Positions 1 through 8,540 of a stretch of 64,000 nt of DNA are shown in pieces. The notes beneath the pieces are model-generated. The model worked only from the letters and a program-made list of their open reading frames with translations, was not told the DNA's origin and did not search any database. The position numbers and the translations under genes were made by a program. This DNA is from Streptomyces sp. NBC_00083. Lineage in GTDB: Bacteria; Actinomycetota; Actinomycetes; Streptomycetales; Streptomycetaceae. How positions within the stretch are numbered: position 1 is the first letter of the stretch; each line of letters starts with the position of its first letter. The stretch lies in the NCBI RefSeq assembly GCF_026343295.1, contig NZ_JAPELY010000004.1:310001-374000 (forward strand). Reading direction: 5' to 3'.

Positions 1-233
1 ATGCCCCACCCCGCCCCTTCCCGAAACCCTCCGGGGGTGATGAACGGCTGAGGTTCAGGATCCTGGGGCTCTGCCCCAGACCCCGTTCGCGCCTTGAGGG
101 CGCTCGTCCTCAATCGCCGGACGGGCTGAGGCTGCGCACGCGTCCGGCACCGAGCAGTCAGGGGCGCGGGGAACTGCGCGAGAAGCGAGCACGGCCCGCA
201 GCCGTAAGCCGGCCGGGGCCGGCCGGGGCTCGG
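1..233. repeat. Intergenic repeat mosaic, copy 1
   Basis: No gene is seen here. The stretch contains modules that recur between genes across the window: GGGGCTCTGCCCCAGACCCC at about 65-84, GAGGGCGCTCGTCCTCAATC at about 97-116 followed by CGCCGGACGGGCTGA, and a GGGGCGCGGGGAACTGCGCG block at about 161-180 followed by a cgagcacggcccgcag tail. The modules are internally palindromic and GC-rich. Here they lie immediately downstream of the mshD stop codon, where they could act as termination or mRNA-stabilising hairpins; that role is inference. Confidence 0.7.
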
Positions 234-1157
234 TCAGGACTCGGCGCGGTACATCAGGTCCACCTCATGCGTGGTGAAGCCGAGACGCTCGTACACCGCG
301 AGCGCCGCCGGATTGTCCGCGTCGACGTAGAGCATCGCCGTCGGCAGTCCCTCCGCCGCGAGGTGGCGCAGGCCGGTCGCGGTGAGCGCCTTGCCGAGGC
401 CGCCGCCCTGCGCGTCGGGCCGGATCCCGACGACGTACACCTCGCCGAGCCGCTCCTCGGCGTGCACCTTCGTCCAGTGGAAGCCGATCAGCTCGCCGTC
501 CCTCTCCGCGAGGAAGAACCCCTTGGGGTCGAACCACGGCTCGGCCTTGCGGTCGTCGAGGTCGTGCTGGGTGAGCGAGCCCTGCTCGGGGTGGTGCGCG
601 AAGGCCGCCGCGTTGACCGCGAGCCACGCCGCGTCGTCCTCGCCCGGCGTGAAGGTGCGCACGGTGACACCGGCCGGCCAGACGGGCTCGGCGATGCCCG
701 ACCCGCTCAACGGGCGCCGCAGCTGCCGCAGTTCGCGGAAGAGCGTGAGCCCGAGGACCTGCGCGAGGTGGCGGGCGGCGGAGTGCCCGCCGTGCGCCCA
801 CACCCGCAGCCGCTTGCCGGTCGTGCCGAGCAGCGCGCTGCCCAGGGCGCGGCCGTGCCCGTGGCCGCGCCGCGCGGGGTGCACCACGAGTTCGGCCGCG
901 GGCGCCTCGACGGGGTCGGTGTCCTCCAGCTGCGCGTACCCGGTGAGCGTGTCGTCCACGGTCAGCAGGAAGTGCCGCACACCCTCGCGCCGGCCCCCGC
1001 GCAGCCGCAGCCGCCCCTGCTCGGACACGGCCTGCTGCCCGTCGGTGCGGGCTGCTTCGGCGATGAGGTCGAGGACGGCCTGCGCCTGGGCGGGGCTCAG
1101 CTCGTCGAGCGTCTGGATGGAGCGGGAGGACGGAGTGGGGGCGGCTGCGTCTGTCAT
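234..1157 (-). CDS. mshD: Mycothiol synthase MshD (tandem GNAT)
   Basis: Transfers acetyl from acetyl-CoA to Cys-GlcN-Ins, the last step of mycothiol synthesis, in the cytoplasm. The 307-residue product has two GNAT folds in tandem, as in known MshD proteins. The first has an acyl-CoA loop-like stretch VHPARRGHGHGRAL near residue 93. The second has IRPDAQGGGLGKAL near residue 240 and ends in the typical NPAALAVYERLGF. I chose the ATG at 1157 (protein begins MTDAAAPTPS), because the frame extending to 1310 has no domain upstream and would run into the promoter region of the divergent nucleotidase gene. mshA, the first enzyme of the pathway, lies 30 kb away in the same window. The family assignment is firm. 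Confidence 0.93.
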   Translation of the reverse strand: MTDAAAPTPSSRSIQTLDELSPAQAQAVLDLIAEAARTDGQQAVSEQGRLRLRGGRREGVRHFLLTVDDTLTGYAQLEDTDPVEAPAAELVVHPARRGHGHGRALGSALLGTTGKRLRVWAHGGHSAARHLAQVLGLTLFRELRQLRRPLSGSGIAEPVWPAGVTVRTFTPGEDDAAWLAVNAAAFAHHPEQGSLTQHDLDDRKAEPWFDPKGFFLAERDGELIGFHWTKVHAEERLGEVYVVGIRPDAQGGGLGKALTATGLRHLAAEGLPTAMLYVDADNPAALAVYERLGFTTHEVDLMYRAES

Positions 1158-1304
1158 GGATACGAGGGTACGGCGGGCACCCCGCGAGCCCGGCCGCACG
1201 CGGACCGGGGTGCCGTGAGCCGTCCGCGGCCGGGCCACGGCAACCAGCTCGTAACCCGCGGACCCCTGTTGCGCTACGCGCGTTGACCATAGGCTGCGCC
1301 GGAA

Positions 1305-1337
1305 CCTCACCGGAACCTCACAGGGGACTCAAAGACG
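1305..1337 (+). promoter_or_regulatory. Candidate PHO-box-like 11-bp direct repeats
   Basis: Three contiguous 11-base units, CCTCACCGGAA, CCTCACAGGGG and ACTCAAAGACG, end two bases before the nucleotidase start codon. Streptomyces PHO boxes are tandem 11-base units with a GTTCACC-like head. The TCAC core and the exact 11-base spacing fit, but the first two bases do not match the consensus. The position over the ribosome-binding region is unusual for an activator site. This is a candidate only. Confidence 0.35.
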
Positions 1338-1339
1338 CC

Positions 1340-3154
1340 ATGCCAGCGAAACCCCACAGGAAGCGTGCCGCCACCCGGATATGGGCGGGCGCCGCGGGAC
1401 TTGCCACGGTCGGGGCGCTCGTCGCCGCGATGCCCGCCACCGCGCACGACCGCGGTCACGGACACCACCCGAAGCCGGACCCGACCGTCGACGTGCAGCT
1501 GCTCTCCTTCAACGACCTGCACGGCAACCTGGAGCCCCCGGCGGGCTCGGCCGGCGCGGTGACGGAGCGTCAGGCGGACGGGACCACCAAGTCCGTGCCG
1601 GCCGGCGGCATGGAGTACCTCGCCACCTCGCTGCGTACCGCCCGCAAGGGCCACCCGTACTCGATCACCGCGGCCGGCGGCGACATGATCGGGGCGAGCC
1701 CGCTGCTGTCGGGGCTCTTCCACGACGAACCGACCATCGAGGCGCTCAACAAGCTGAAGCTGGACGTCACGGCCGTCGGCAACCACGAGTTCGACGAGGG
1801 CACCACCGAGCTGGCGCGCATGCAGAACGGCGGCTGCCACCCGACCGGGGGCTGTTACGAGAAGGGCAGGAAGTTCCCCGGCGCGGACTTCCCCTACCTC
1901 GCGGCCAACGTGACGAACGAGAAGACCGGCAAGCCGATCCTCAAGCCGTACACGGTGTGGAAGAAGAACGGCGTCAAGATCGGCTTCATCGGGGTGACGC
2001 TCGAAGGCACCCCCAACGTCGTGACCGCGTCCGGCGTCAAGGGCCTCAAGTTCGCCGACGAGATCGAGACGATCAACAAGTACGCCAAGGAGCTGGACCG
2101 CCAGGGCGTCAAGTCCATCGTCGCCCTGATCCACGAGGGCGGCATGCCCTCCAGCGGTGCGTACAACGACAGGTGCGACAGCCAGGGCCCCGGCAGCGGG
2201 ATCTCCGGCCCGATCGTCGACATAGCCAAGGGCATCACGCCCAAGGTCGACGCGCTGATCACCGGCCACACCCACCAGGCGTACGTCTGCACCATCCCGG
2301 ACCCGGCGGGCAATCCGCGCATGGTCACCTCGGCGGCGTCGTTCGGCAAGCTGTACACGGACACGACGCTGACGTACGACCGGCGCACCAACGACATCGT
2401 GCGTACGGCGGTACGGTCGCCGAAGTCCGCGAACCACATCGTGAGCCGGGACCAGGCCAAGGCCCCCGACATGACCCGGCTGATCGCCCGTTGGGGCGCG
2501 TTGGCGGCGCCGGTGTCCAGCCGGCCGCAGGGCTACATCGCGGGTGACATCAACGGGCGCGGCTCGGACGCGCCCGAGAAGCCGCTCGGCGACCTGATCG
2601 CGGACGCGCAGCTGGCGGGCCTGTCCGCACCCGACAAGGGCGGGGCGCAGCTCGCCCTGATGAACCCCGGCGGCATCCGCTCCGACCTCGTGTACAAGGC
2701 GAGCGGGAGCGAGGGGGACGGGGTGGTGACGTACGGCGAGGCGTTCACCGTCCAGCCGTTCACCAACATGATGAACGTGGTCGACCTGACCGGGGCGCAG
2801 CTGCTGACCGCACTCCAGCAGCAGGTGAGCGGGCCCAACGAGGCCGACCCGAAGATCCTCCAGGTCTCGAAGGGCCTCACGTACACGCTGGACCTGACGA
2901 AGTCGGGGGCGGCGCGGGTGCTCGTCGACTCCGTGCGGCTGAACGGGGCGGCGATCGATCCCGCCGCGACGTATCGCGTGGCGATGAACGAGTTCCTGGC
3001 GGGGGGCGGGGACGGGTTCCCGGCGCTGGTCGGCACGAACAAGCTGGTCGGGGCGTCGGACTTGGACGTCTTCGACGCGTACCTCGCGTCGAACTCCTCG
3101 GCGTCCACCCCGCTCCAGCCGCCGGCCCCGGGCCGGATCACGGTCCTGAAGTAG
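1340..3154 (+). CDS. Secreted bifunctional 5'-nucleotidase/metallophosphatase
   Basis: Predicted extracellular enzyme that releases phosphate from nucleotides or UDP-sugars, of the UshA/5'-nucleotidase family. The 604-residue product starts with a Lys/Arg-rich Sec signal peptide (MPAKPHRKRAATRIWAGAAG) cleaved near ATAHD. The metallophosphatase domain shows FNDLHGN, GGDMIG, GNHEFDEG, LIHEGG and GHTHQAY. The C-terminal substrate domain shows NPGGIRSD and YGEAFTVQPF and ends in AGGGDGFPAL. The ATG at 1340 places the signal peptide at the N-terminus; the earlier in-frame start at 1283 would bury it. Phosphate control is plausible because PHO-like repeats precede the gene and related Streptomyces enzymes belong to the Pho regulon. 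Confidence 0.92.
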   Translation: MPAKPHRKRAATRIWAGAAGLATVGALVAAMPATAHDRGHGHHPKPDPTVDVQLLSFNDLHGNLEPPAGSAGAVTERQADGTTKSVPAGGMEYLATSLRTARKGHPYSITAAGGDMIGASPLLSGLFHDEPTIEALNKLKLDVTAVGNHEFDEGTTELARMQNGGCHPTGGCYEKGRKFPGADFPYLAANVTNEKTGKPILKPYTVWKKNGVKIGFIGVTLEGTPNVVTASGVKGLKFADEIETINKYAKELDRQGVKSIVALIHEGGMPSSGAYNDRCDSQGPGSGISGPIVDIAKGITPKVDALITGHTHQAYVCTIPDPAGNPRMVTSAASFGKLYTDTTLTYDRRTNDIVRTAVRSPKSANHIVSRDQAKAPDMTRLIARWGALAAPVSSRPQGYIAGDINGRGSDAPEKPLGDLIADAQLAGLSAPDKGGAQLALMNPGGIRSDLVYKASGSEGDGVVTYGEAFTVQPFTNMMNVVDLTGAQLLTALQQQVSGPNEADPKILQVSKGLTYTLDLTKSGAARVLVDSVRLNGAAIDPAATYRVAMNEFLAGGGDGFPALVGTNKLVGASDLDVFDAYLASNSSASTPLQPPAPGRITVLK

Positions 3155-3747
3155 AACGACCCCGCGCAGTTCCCCGCGCCCCTGGGCGGGTTGCCCTTGG
3201 CGGGGTGCCCAGTCTCGGCATCCTCGCGTGCCCTTGGCAGGGCGCCTGGTCGCGGCCGCCTCAGCCCGTCCGGCGTTTGAGGACGAGCGCCTTTCGGGCG
3301 CGAACGGGGTCTGGGGCGGAGCCCCAGGTCCTGAACCCCAGCCCCCCTTTCCCGCCCCCGGAGGGTTTAGGGAAGGGGCGGGGTGGGGGCATCCTCCCGG
3401 CCCCCGGCCGTCGGGTGCGGACCGTGCGGGGCTGGTCGCGCAGTTCCCCGCGCCCCTAGTAGGTGACCCGGCACCAAGCCCGCCACCCGCGCCCACCGCG
3501 GCGGAGCCGCGCAGAGGGCACAGCCCCGCGCCCCTAGTAGGTGACCCGGCACCGAGCCCGCCACCCGCGCCCACCGCGACGGAGCCGCGCAGAAGACACA
3601 GGCCCGCGCCCCTGGCGGGATCGGTGCCGGGCGGCATGCACATGTTCAGCCCGTCATGGGGGTCCCCCCTGGCCCTTAAGGCCTTGGGGGAGTTTGAGGA
3701 CGAGCGCCCTTCAGGCGCGAACGGGGTCCGGGCTGAGCCCCAGGAGG
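3155..3747. repeat. Intergenic repeat mosaic with a 78-bp tandem duplication
   Basis: This 593-base stretch between the nucleotidase and the convergent sensor kinase holds no credible gene. It carries the CAGCCCGTCCGGCGTTTGAG module (about 3262-3281), GGGGCGGAGCCCCAG (about 3314-3328) and an AACCCTCCGG-type block (complement at about 3358-3368). A 78-base unit starting CCCCTAGTAGGTGACCCGGC is present twice in tandem at 3453-3530 and 3531-3608, with the start of a third copy. A hairpin TCCCCCCTGGCC/GGCCTTGGGGGA lies at 3663-3691. Codon structure is absent, so this is repeat DNA. Confidence 0.75.
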
Positions 3748-5145
3748 TCACGCCGGGGGTGGGGTGGGGGCGCCCGGGAGGGTGATGGTGGCCAGGGTGC
3801 CGCCGCCCTCCGCCGGGGCGAGCCCCACCTCACCCCCCGCATGGCGGATCGTGCGGGCCACGATCGAGAGCCCGAGCCCCGACCCCGGCAACGCCCGCGC
3901 CGACGGCGAACGCCAGAACCGCTCGAAGACGTGCGGCAAGTCCTCCGCGGGAATGCCGGGCCCCTGATCGCGTACGGTCAGCACCCCCCGGTCGAGGACG
4001 ACCGTGACCGCCCCGCGCGGCGGGCTGAACTTCACCGCGTTGTCCAGGACGTTCACCACCGCCCGCTGCAGCCCGGCCGGCTCGGCCCGTACGTACCAGG
4101 GCGCGAGGTCCGCCGTGATGGTCAGCTCGGGCCCCCGCAGCCGGGCCCGGTCGAGCGCGACCCGCGTGATGTCGTGCAGGCCCACCACCTCGAACGGCCC
4201 CTCGCGCACCGCGTCCGGCCGGGACAGCTCCTGCAAGTCCCCGATGAGCGCGGCCAGTTCGGACATCTGCGCCTTGACGGACGCCATCAGGGCCGCCCGG
4301 TCGGCGGGCGGAATGGCCCGCCCCGTCTCCTCGCTCCGGGCGAGCAGCTCGATGTTGGTGCGCAGCGAGGTGAGCGGCGTGCGCAGCTCGTGCCCGGCGT
4401 CCGCGATGAGCTGTGCCTGCCGGTCACGCGAGGAGGCGAGCGCCGCGGTCATCGCGTTGAAGGAGCGGGAGAGCCGGGCGATCTCGTCCTCGCCCTCGAC
4501 CGGGATGCGGACCGTCAGGTCCTCGGTGCGGGCCACGTGCTCGACGGCCCCGGTCAGCTTGTCGACGGGCCGCAGCCCGGTCCGCGCGACCCAGAGGCCC
4601 GCCGCGCCGGCCGCGAGGACACCGATGCCGGCGAGCCCGGTGAGCAGCAGGGCGAGCCGGTTGAGGGCGGAGTCGACCTCGGTGAGCGGGCGGGAGAGCG
4701 AGACCGTGGCCCAGCGGCCGGCGAACTCCTGGCGCTGGGTGTGCACCCGTACGTCCATGCCGCCGTCGGTGGTGCTGCTGTGCAGGCTCTCCGCCTTGGT
4801 CCCGCGCGCCACCGCGATGTCCTGCGGAGTGACCCGTACCGGCGGCGAGTCCGGGGCCACGCAGCGGGTTCCGTCGGGCAGCACGACCTGGATGTACGCG
4901 AACGGCTTCTGCCCCGGCGGGAGGTTGCTCTCCGACACGCAGGACTGGAGCGCGCCCTGGACGAGGCTGCTGGGCGCGCCGGTGTTGCGCAGCGTCGTGT
5001 CGAGTTCGGCGCCCAGCTGGGCGCGGGTCAGCAGCCAGCACACGACGGAGACCGCCGCCACCGCCACCGCGACCGCCGTGGCGACGAGCATGGCGAGGCG
5101 GGAGCGGAGCGGCATCGCGCGGTAGCGGCGGACCAGTCGGTTCAC
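3748..5145 (-). CDS. Two-component sensor histidine kinase (HAMP)
   Basis: Membrane sensor kinase paired with the response regulator encoded just upstream. The 465-residue product has a first membrane segment at about residues 14-36, an extracytoplasmic sensor region to about 165, a second membrane segment (LLTGLAGIGVLAAGAAGLWV), and a HAMP linker. The HisKA phospho-acceptor reads DAGHELRTPL, and the ATPase domain has NVLDNAVKFS, DQGPGIP and GSGLGLSIV. The GTG start at 5145 overlaps the regulator's stop codon (GTGA), which implies translational coupling, and gives MPLRSRLAML just before the first membrane helix. The signal sensed is unknown. The kinase domain resembles the MprB/TcrY-like class. 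Confidence 0.9.
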   Translation of the reverse strand: MNRLVRRYRAMPLRSRLAMLVATAVAVAVAAVSVVCWLLTRAQLGAELDTTLRNTGAPSSLVQGALQSCVSESNLPPGQKPFAYIQVVLPDGTRCVAPDSPPVRVTPQDIAVARGTKAESLHSSTTDGGMDVRVHTQRQEFAGRWATVSLSRPLTEVDSALNRLALLLTGLAGIGVLAAGAAGLWVARTGLRPVDKLTGAVEHVARTEDLTVRIPVEGEDEIARLSRSFNAMTAALASSRDRQAQLIADAGHELRTPLTSLRTNIELLARSEETGRAIPPADRAALMASVKAQMSELAALIGDLQELSRPDAVREGPFEVVGLHDITRVALDRARLRGPELTITADLAPWYVRAEPAGLQRAVVNVLDNAVKFSPPRGAVTVVLDRGVLTVRDQGPGIPAEDLPHVFERFWRSPSARALPGSGLGLSIVARTIRHAGGEVGLAPAEGGGTLATITLPGAPTPPPA

Positions 5146-5873
5146 TCCGCGCCGCCCGGCCGGAGCGCGTACCCCACGCCCCGCACCGTGTGCACGAGCC
5201 GCGGCTCGCCGCCCGCCTCGGTCTTGCGCCGCAGGTACATGACGTACACGTCGAGGGAGTTGGAGGAGGGCTCGAAGTCGAAGCCCCACACCGCCTTGAG
5301 GATCTGCTCGCGGGTGAGGACCTGGCGGGGGTGGGCGAGGAACATCTCCAGGAGCGTGAACTCGGTGCGGGTCAGCTCCACGAGCCGGTTGCCGCGGGTG
5401 ACCTCACGCGTGGACAGGTCCATCCTCAGGTCGGCGAAGGTCAGCACGTTCCCGGTGTCCTGGCCGGCGGCCCCCGCGTCGGCCGCGTACGAGCTGCGGC
5501 GCAGCAACGCCCGGATGCGGGCGAAGAGTTCGTCGAGTTCGAAGGGCTTGACCAGGTAGTCGTCGGCGCCCGCGTCGAGCCCGGTGACGCGGTCGCCGAC
5601 CGTGTCGCGCGCGGTCAGCATGAGGATGGGCGTGGTGGAGCCGGCCGCGCGCAGCCGGCGGGCCGCGGTGAGACCGTCCATCCTCGGCATCTGGATGTCC
5701 AGGACGATCAGCTCGGGCCGGTAGGCCTCCGCCTTGGTGAGGGCGTCGAGGCCGTCGACGGCGACCTCGGTGCCGTATCCCTCGAAGGCGAGACTGCGCT
5801 GCAGCGCCTCGCGGACGGCGGGTTCGTCGTCGACGATCAGAATGCGCTGCGGTTCGTCCTCGGCGGGGCTCAT
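5142..5873 (-). CDS. OmpR-family response regulator
   Basis: Cytoplasmic DNA-binding regulator phosphorylated by the adjacent kinase. The 243-residue product has a receiver domain with VDDEP acidic residues, phospho-acceptor Asp in LIVLDIQMPRMDG, LTARD and the conserved Lys in LVKPFELDEL. The C-terminal OmpR/PhoB winged helix ends YVMYLRRKTEAGGEPRLVHT. The gene comes first in the operon and its TGA overlaps the GTG of the kinase. An HtrA-like protease gene lies just upstream on the same strand. In actinobacteria, envelope-stress two-component systems such as MprAB are often linked to HtrA-type proteases, so an envelope-stress role is a reasonable inference. Confidence 0.92.
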   Translation of the reverse strand: MSPAEDEPQRILIVDDEPAVREALQRSLAFEGYGTEVAVDGLDALTKAEAYRPELIVLDIQMPRMDGLTAARRLRAAGSTTPILMLTARDTVGDRVTGLDAGADDYLVKPFELDELFARIRALLRRSSYAADAGAAGQDTGNVLTFADLRMDLSTREVTRGNRLVELTRTEFTLLEMFLAHPRQVLTREQILKAVWGFDFEPSSNSLDVYVMYLRRKTEAGGEPRLVHTVRGVGYALRPGGAE

Positions 5874-5935
5874 GAGCGGGTTCCTTCTTCTGTCTCTCTG
5901 CCGGCTCGGACCCTCAGCCTCGCACGCGGACGGTG

Positions 5936-5965
5936 CGGCGCGGGACGGCTCGCGGTCCCGCGCCG
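5936..5965 (-). terminator. Stem-loop downstream of the HtrA-like gene
   Basis: An 11-base perfect stem CGGCGCGGGAC / GTCCCGCGCCG with an 8-base loop lies about 30 bases beyond the stop codon of the protease gene on the minus strand, before the response regulator. No T tract follows, which is common in Streptomyces. It probably ends or attenuates protease transcription. Confidence 0.5.
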
Positions 5966-5995
5966 TGCGGTGTCATCGGTGTCGGTGACTGCCGG

Positions 5996-7297
5996 TCAGT
6001 AGCTGCCGCTGAAGGCGCCGCCCGAGCTGTCGCCGCCCTGGTTGGCGCTGCCGCCGGTGTCGGCGCCGCCGCTGCCGCCGCTGCGCAGGCTGGCGAGGTC
6101 GGACTTGACGGTGTTGACCGGGATGGCGAAGCCGAGCCCGACGCTGCCGGCCGACGAACCGCTCGCGCTGCTCGAACTGGGCGAGTACATCGCGGAGTTG
6201 ATGCCGATGATGTTGCCGTTCATGTCGATGAGCGCGCCGCCGGAGTTGCCCGGGTTGAGCGAGGCGTCGGTCTGGAGCGCCTTGTACGTGGTCTTCGACG
6301 AGCCGGTGTCGCCGTTGAACTGCTGCCCGCCGAACTCGAACGGCCAGCCGCCTCCGCCACTGCCGCGCCCCTGTCCCTGCCCTTGTCCTTGGCCCTGTCC
6401 TTGGCCCTGGCCCTGGTCGCCCTGCTCCTTGGCGACGGTGACGTCGCGGTCGAGCGCGGAGACGATGCCGGAGGTGACGGTGCCGGTGAGGCCCTCGGGG
6501 GAGCCGATGGCGACGACCTGGTCGCCCACGGCGATCTTGCTGGAGTCGCCGAGGGACGCGGGCTTCAGGCCGCTCGCACCGTTCAGCTTGATCAGCGCGA
6601 GGTCCTTGTCGGGGTCGGTGCCGACGACCTTCGCGGTGTAGCTCTTGCCGTTGCTGAGCTTCACCTTGACGGAGGTCGAGCCCGAGATGACGTGGTTGTT
6701 GGTGATGATCTGGCCGTCGGCGGTGACGATCACGCCCGCGCCGGTCGACTCGCCCGAGCCCGACGTCGCGTTGATCTCGACGATGCTCGGCATGACGGCC
6801 TTCGCGACGCCGGAGACCGTGCCGTTGGTGCTGTTGGAGGCGTTGGTGCCGCTCACCCCGGAGCTGACGGAGGCGGTGTCGCTGCCGACGTAGTGCTCGA
6901 CGAGGCTCGCGGTGCCGCCGCCTATCGCCGCGGCGATGATGGCGACGGCGGCGACGAGGCCGACCGAACGCTTGGCGCGGCGCGGCTTCGGGGCGTCCGC
7001 CTCCCCGCCGGCGAGGTGGGCGCCGCCGTGACCGCCGCCGTATCCGCCGCCGTGACCGCCGTCGTGGAAGGCACCGGTCGCGGGCTCGGCCTGGGCGCCC
7101 GGCCATCCGGTGGTGCCGGGGCCCGTGGCCGCCGGGGCGGGCGGGGTGGCCGGCTGGTAGGGGGGAGGCGGGGGATAGGCGGCCGCGTGGGCCTCGGCCT
7201 CTCGCCGGGCGTCGTCCTTGGCTCGCTGCCAGGACTCGTCAGAGTGGATCGGCTGCTGCTCGGGGTACTCGCCGCTGTGGCGGGGGCTCTCGGTCAT
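5996..7297 (-). CDS. Membrane-anchored trypsin-like serine protease, HtrA/DegP-like, no PDZ
   Basis: Predicted envelope protease with its active domain outside the membrane. The 433-residue product has a long Pro/Ala/Gly-rich cytoplasmic head and one membrane segment near residues 112-133 (SVGLVAAVAIIAAAIGGG). The chymotrypsin-fold domain carries the triad: His in ITNNHVISG, Asp in DKDLALIKL and Ser in NPGNSGGAL. After the protease domain the chain ends in a Gly/Ser tail; there is no PDZ domain, so it is shorter than classical HtrA. A Gly-Gln dipeptide tract (about 6364-6420) is inserted between Asp and Ser. The ATG at 7297 was chosen because upstream codons encode no domain. It neighbours a two-component system that may control it. 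Confidence 0.88.
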   Translation of the reverse strand: MTESPRHSGEYPEQQPIHSDESWQRAKDDARREAEAHAAAYPPPPPYQPATPPAPAATGPGTTGWPGAQAEPATGAFHDGGHGGGYGGGHGGAHLAGGEADAPKPRRAKRSVGLVAAVAIIAAAIGGGTASLVEHYVGSDTASVSSGVSGTNASNSTNGTVSGVAKAVMPSIVEINATSGSGESTGAGVIVTADGQIITNNHVISGSTSVKVKLSNGKSYTAKVVGTDPDKDLALIKLNGASGLKPASLGDSSKIAVGDQVVAIGSPEGLTGTVTSGIVSALDRDVTVAKEQGDQGQGQGQGQGQGQGQGRGSGGGGWPFEFGGQQFNGDTGSSKTTYKALQTDASLNPGNSGGALIDMNGNIIGINSAMYSPSSSSASGSSAGSVGLGFAIPVNTVKSDLASLRSGGSGGADTGGSANQGGDSSGGAFSGSY

Positions 7298-7417
7298 GTC
7301 TATGACCTTCGCCACCGTTGATGAGAGCAGCCTGAGGACGGGGTAAGAAGCCCGGCAGAACCTCGTTTGCCCGAAATAAAGACGCCTCGCGGCGTCCGGC
7401 ACGACGACTCCGGCGGG

Positions 7418-8440
7418 TCAGCCGCAGCCGCAGGACCGGCGCACGACGAGCCGCGAGGGGAACTGCTTGAGGCGTTCGCGGCGCGAGCCCGCGACCCGCA
7501 GCCCGTCGTCGAGGACCAGGTCCACCGCGGCCCGCGCCATCGCCGGCCGGTCGGAGGCGATCGTGGTCAGCGGCGGGTCGGTCAGGGCCGCTTCCTTGAC
7601 GTCGTCGAAGCCGGCCACGGCCAGCTCGCCCGGCACGTCGATGCGCAGCTCGCGGGCGGCCCGCAGCACGCCGATCGCCTGGTCGTCGGTGGCGCAGAAG
7701 ATGGCCGTCGGCCGGTCGGGCCTGGCCAGCACCCCGAGGGCGACCTCGTAGGCGTCGTACCGGTTGTACGGGGCCTCGATGAGCCGGCCCTCGATGGAGC
7801 GCCCGGATTCGAGCATGGCCCGCCGCCATCCCTCGACGTGGTCGGCGACCGGGTCGCCGACGGACGGGGTGTTCTCCACGCCGCCGATGCAGGCCACGTA
7901 CGCATGGCCGTGCTCCAGGAGGTGGCGGGTGGCGAGCTGGGCGCCGCCGATGTCGTCGGTCACCACCGCGACGTCGTCGATGGCCTCGGGCCGCTCGTGC
8001 AGCAGCACCACGCGGGCGTCCCAGGCCTCGATCTCGGAGGCCGCGCGCTCGCTCATGCCCTGGCTGACCAGGATGAGCCCGGAGACCCGCATGCCGAGGA
8101 AGGCCCGAAGATAGTGGACCTCACGGTCGTCGACGTAGTCGGAGTTGCCGACCAGGACCATTTTTCCGCGCTCGGACGCCGCCTGTTCGACGGCGTGCGC
8201 CATCTCCGCGAAGAACGGCTGGCGCGCGTCCGGGACGATCATTCCTATGAGATCGGTGCGCCGCGACGCCATCGCCTGGGCCACCCGGTCGGGCCGGTAC
8301 CCCAGTTCCTTGATCGCGGCGAGGACACGCTCGCGCGTGGCCGGGGCGACCGGCCGGGGTCCGTTGTTGATGACATAGCTGACGACGGCGGTCGAAGTAC
8401 CCGCAAGTCGTGCCACGTCGTCCCGCGTCACCTTGGCCAC
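7418..8440 (-). CDS. LacI-family transcriptional regulator
   Basis: Cytoplasmic repressor-type regulator of 340 residues. The N-terminal LacI helix-turn-helix reads VTRDDVARLAGTSTAVVSYV followed by the hinge-helix region RVLAAIKELGYRPDRVAQAM. The remainder is a periplasmic-binding-protein-like sugar-sensing domain (IGMIVPDARQPFF, GLILVSQG, AIFCATDDQAIGVL, VAGFDD). It ends in a Cys-containing tail RRSCGCG. It stands alone between the HtrA-like gene and glnR, all on the same strand. No sugar-utilisation genes adjoin it, so its ligand and targets cannot be named. The ATG at 8440 starts directly at the HTH domain. Confidence 0.93.
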   Translation of the reverse strand: MAKVTRDDVARLAGTSTAVVSYVINNGPRPVAPATRERVLAAIKELGYRPDRVAQAMASRRTDLIGMIVPDARQPFFAEMAHAVEQAASERGKMVLVGNSDYVDDREVHYLRAFLGMRVSGLILVSQGMSERAASEIEAWDARVVLLHERPEAIDDVAVVTDDIGGAQLATRHLLEHGHAYVACIGGVENTPSVGDPVADHVEGWRRAMLESGRSIEGRLIEAPYNRYDAYEVALGVLARPDRPTAIFCATDDQAIGVLRAARELRIDVPGELAVAGFDDVKEAALTDPPLTTIASDRPAMARAAVDLVLDDGLRVAGSRRERLKQFPSRLVVRRSCGCG

Positions 8441-8540
8441 GCGCGGCAGTCTACGCGGGGTGACCTGCCTCTGGGCAGGGCATATCGCAGGTCGTGCCCC
8501 ATGCGTGATGTACCCGCATGGCCCAGAGGCCGGCCGGGGC

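Noticed and set aside
1307..3751. An 814-codon open frame antisense to the secreted nucleotidase
   Set aside because: Composition is Arg/Gly/Val-rich without domains, and it crosses repeat modules; the plus-strand gene has a signal peptide and full catalytic motifs.
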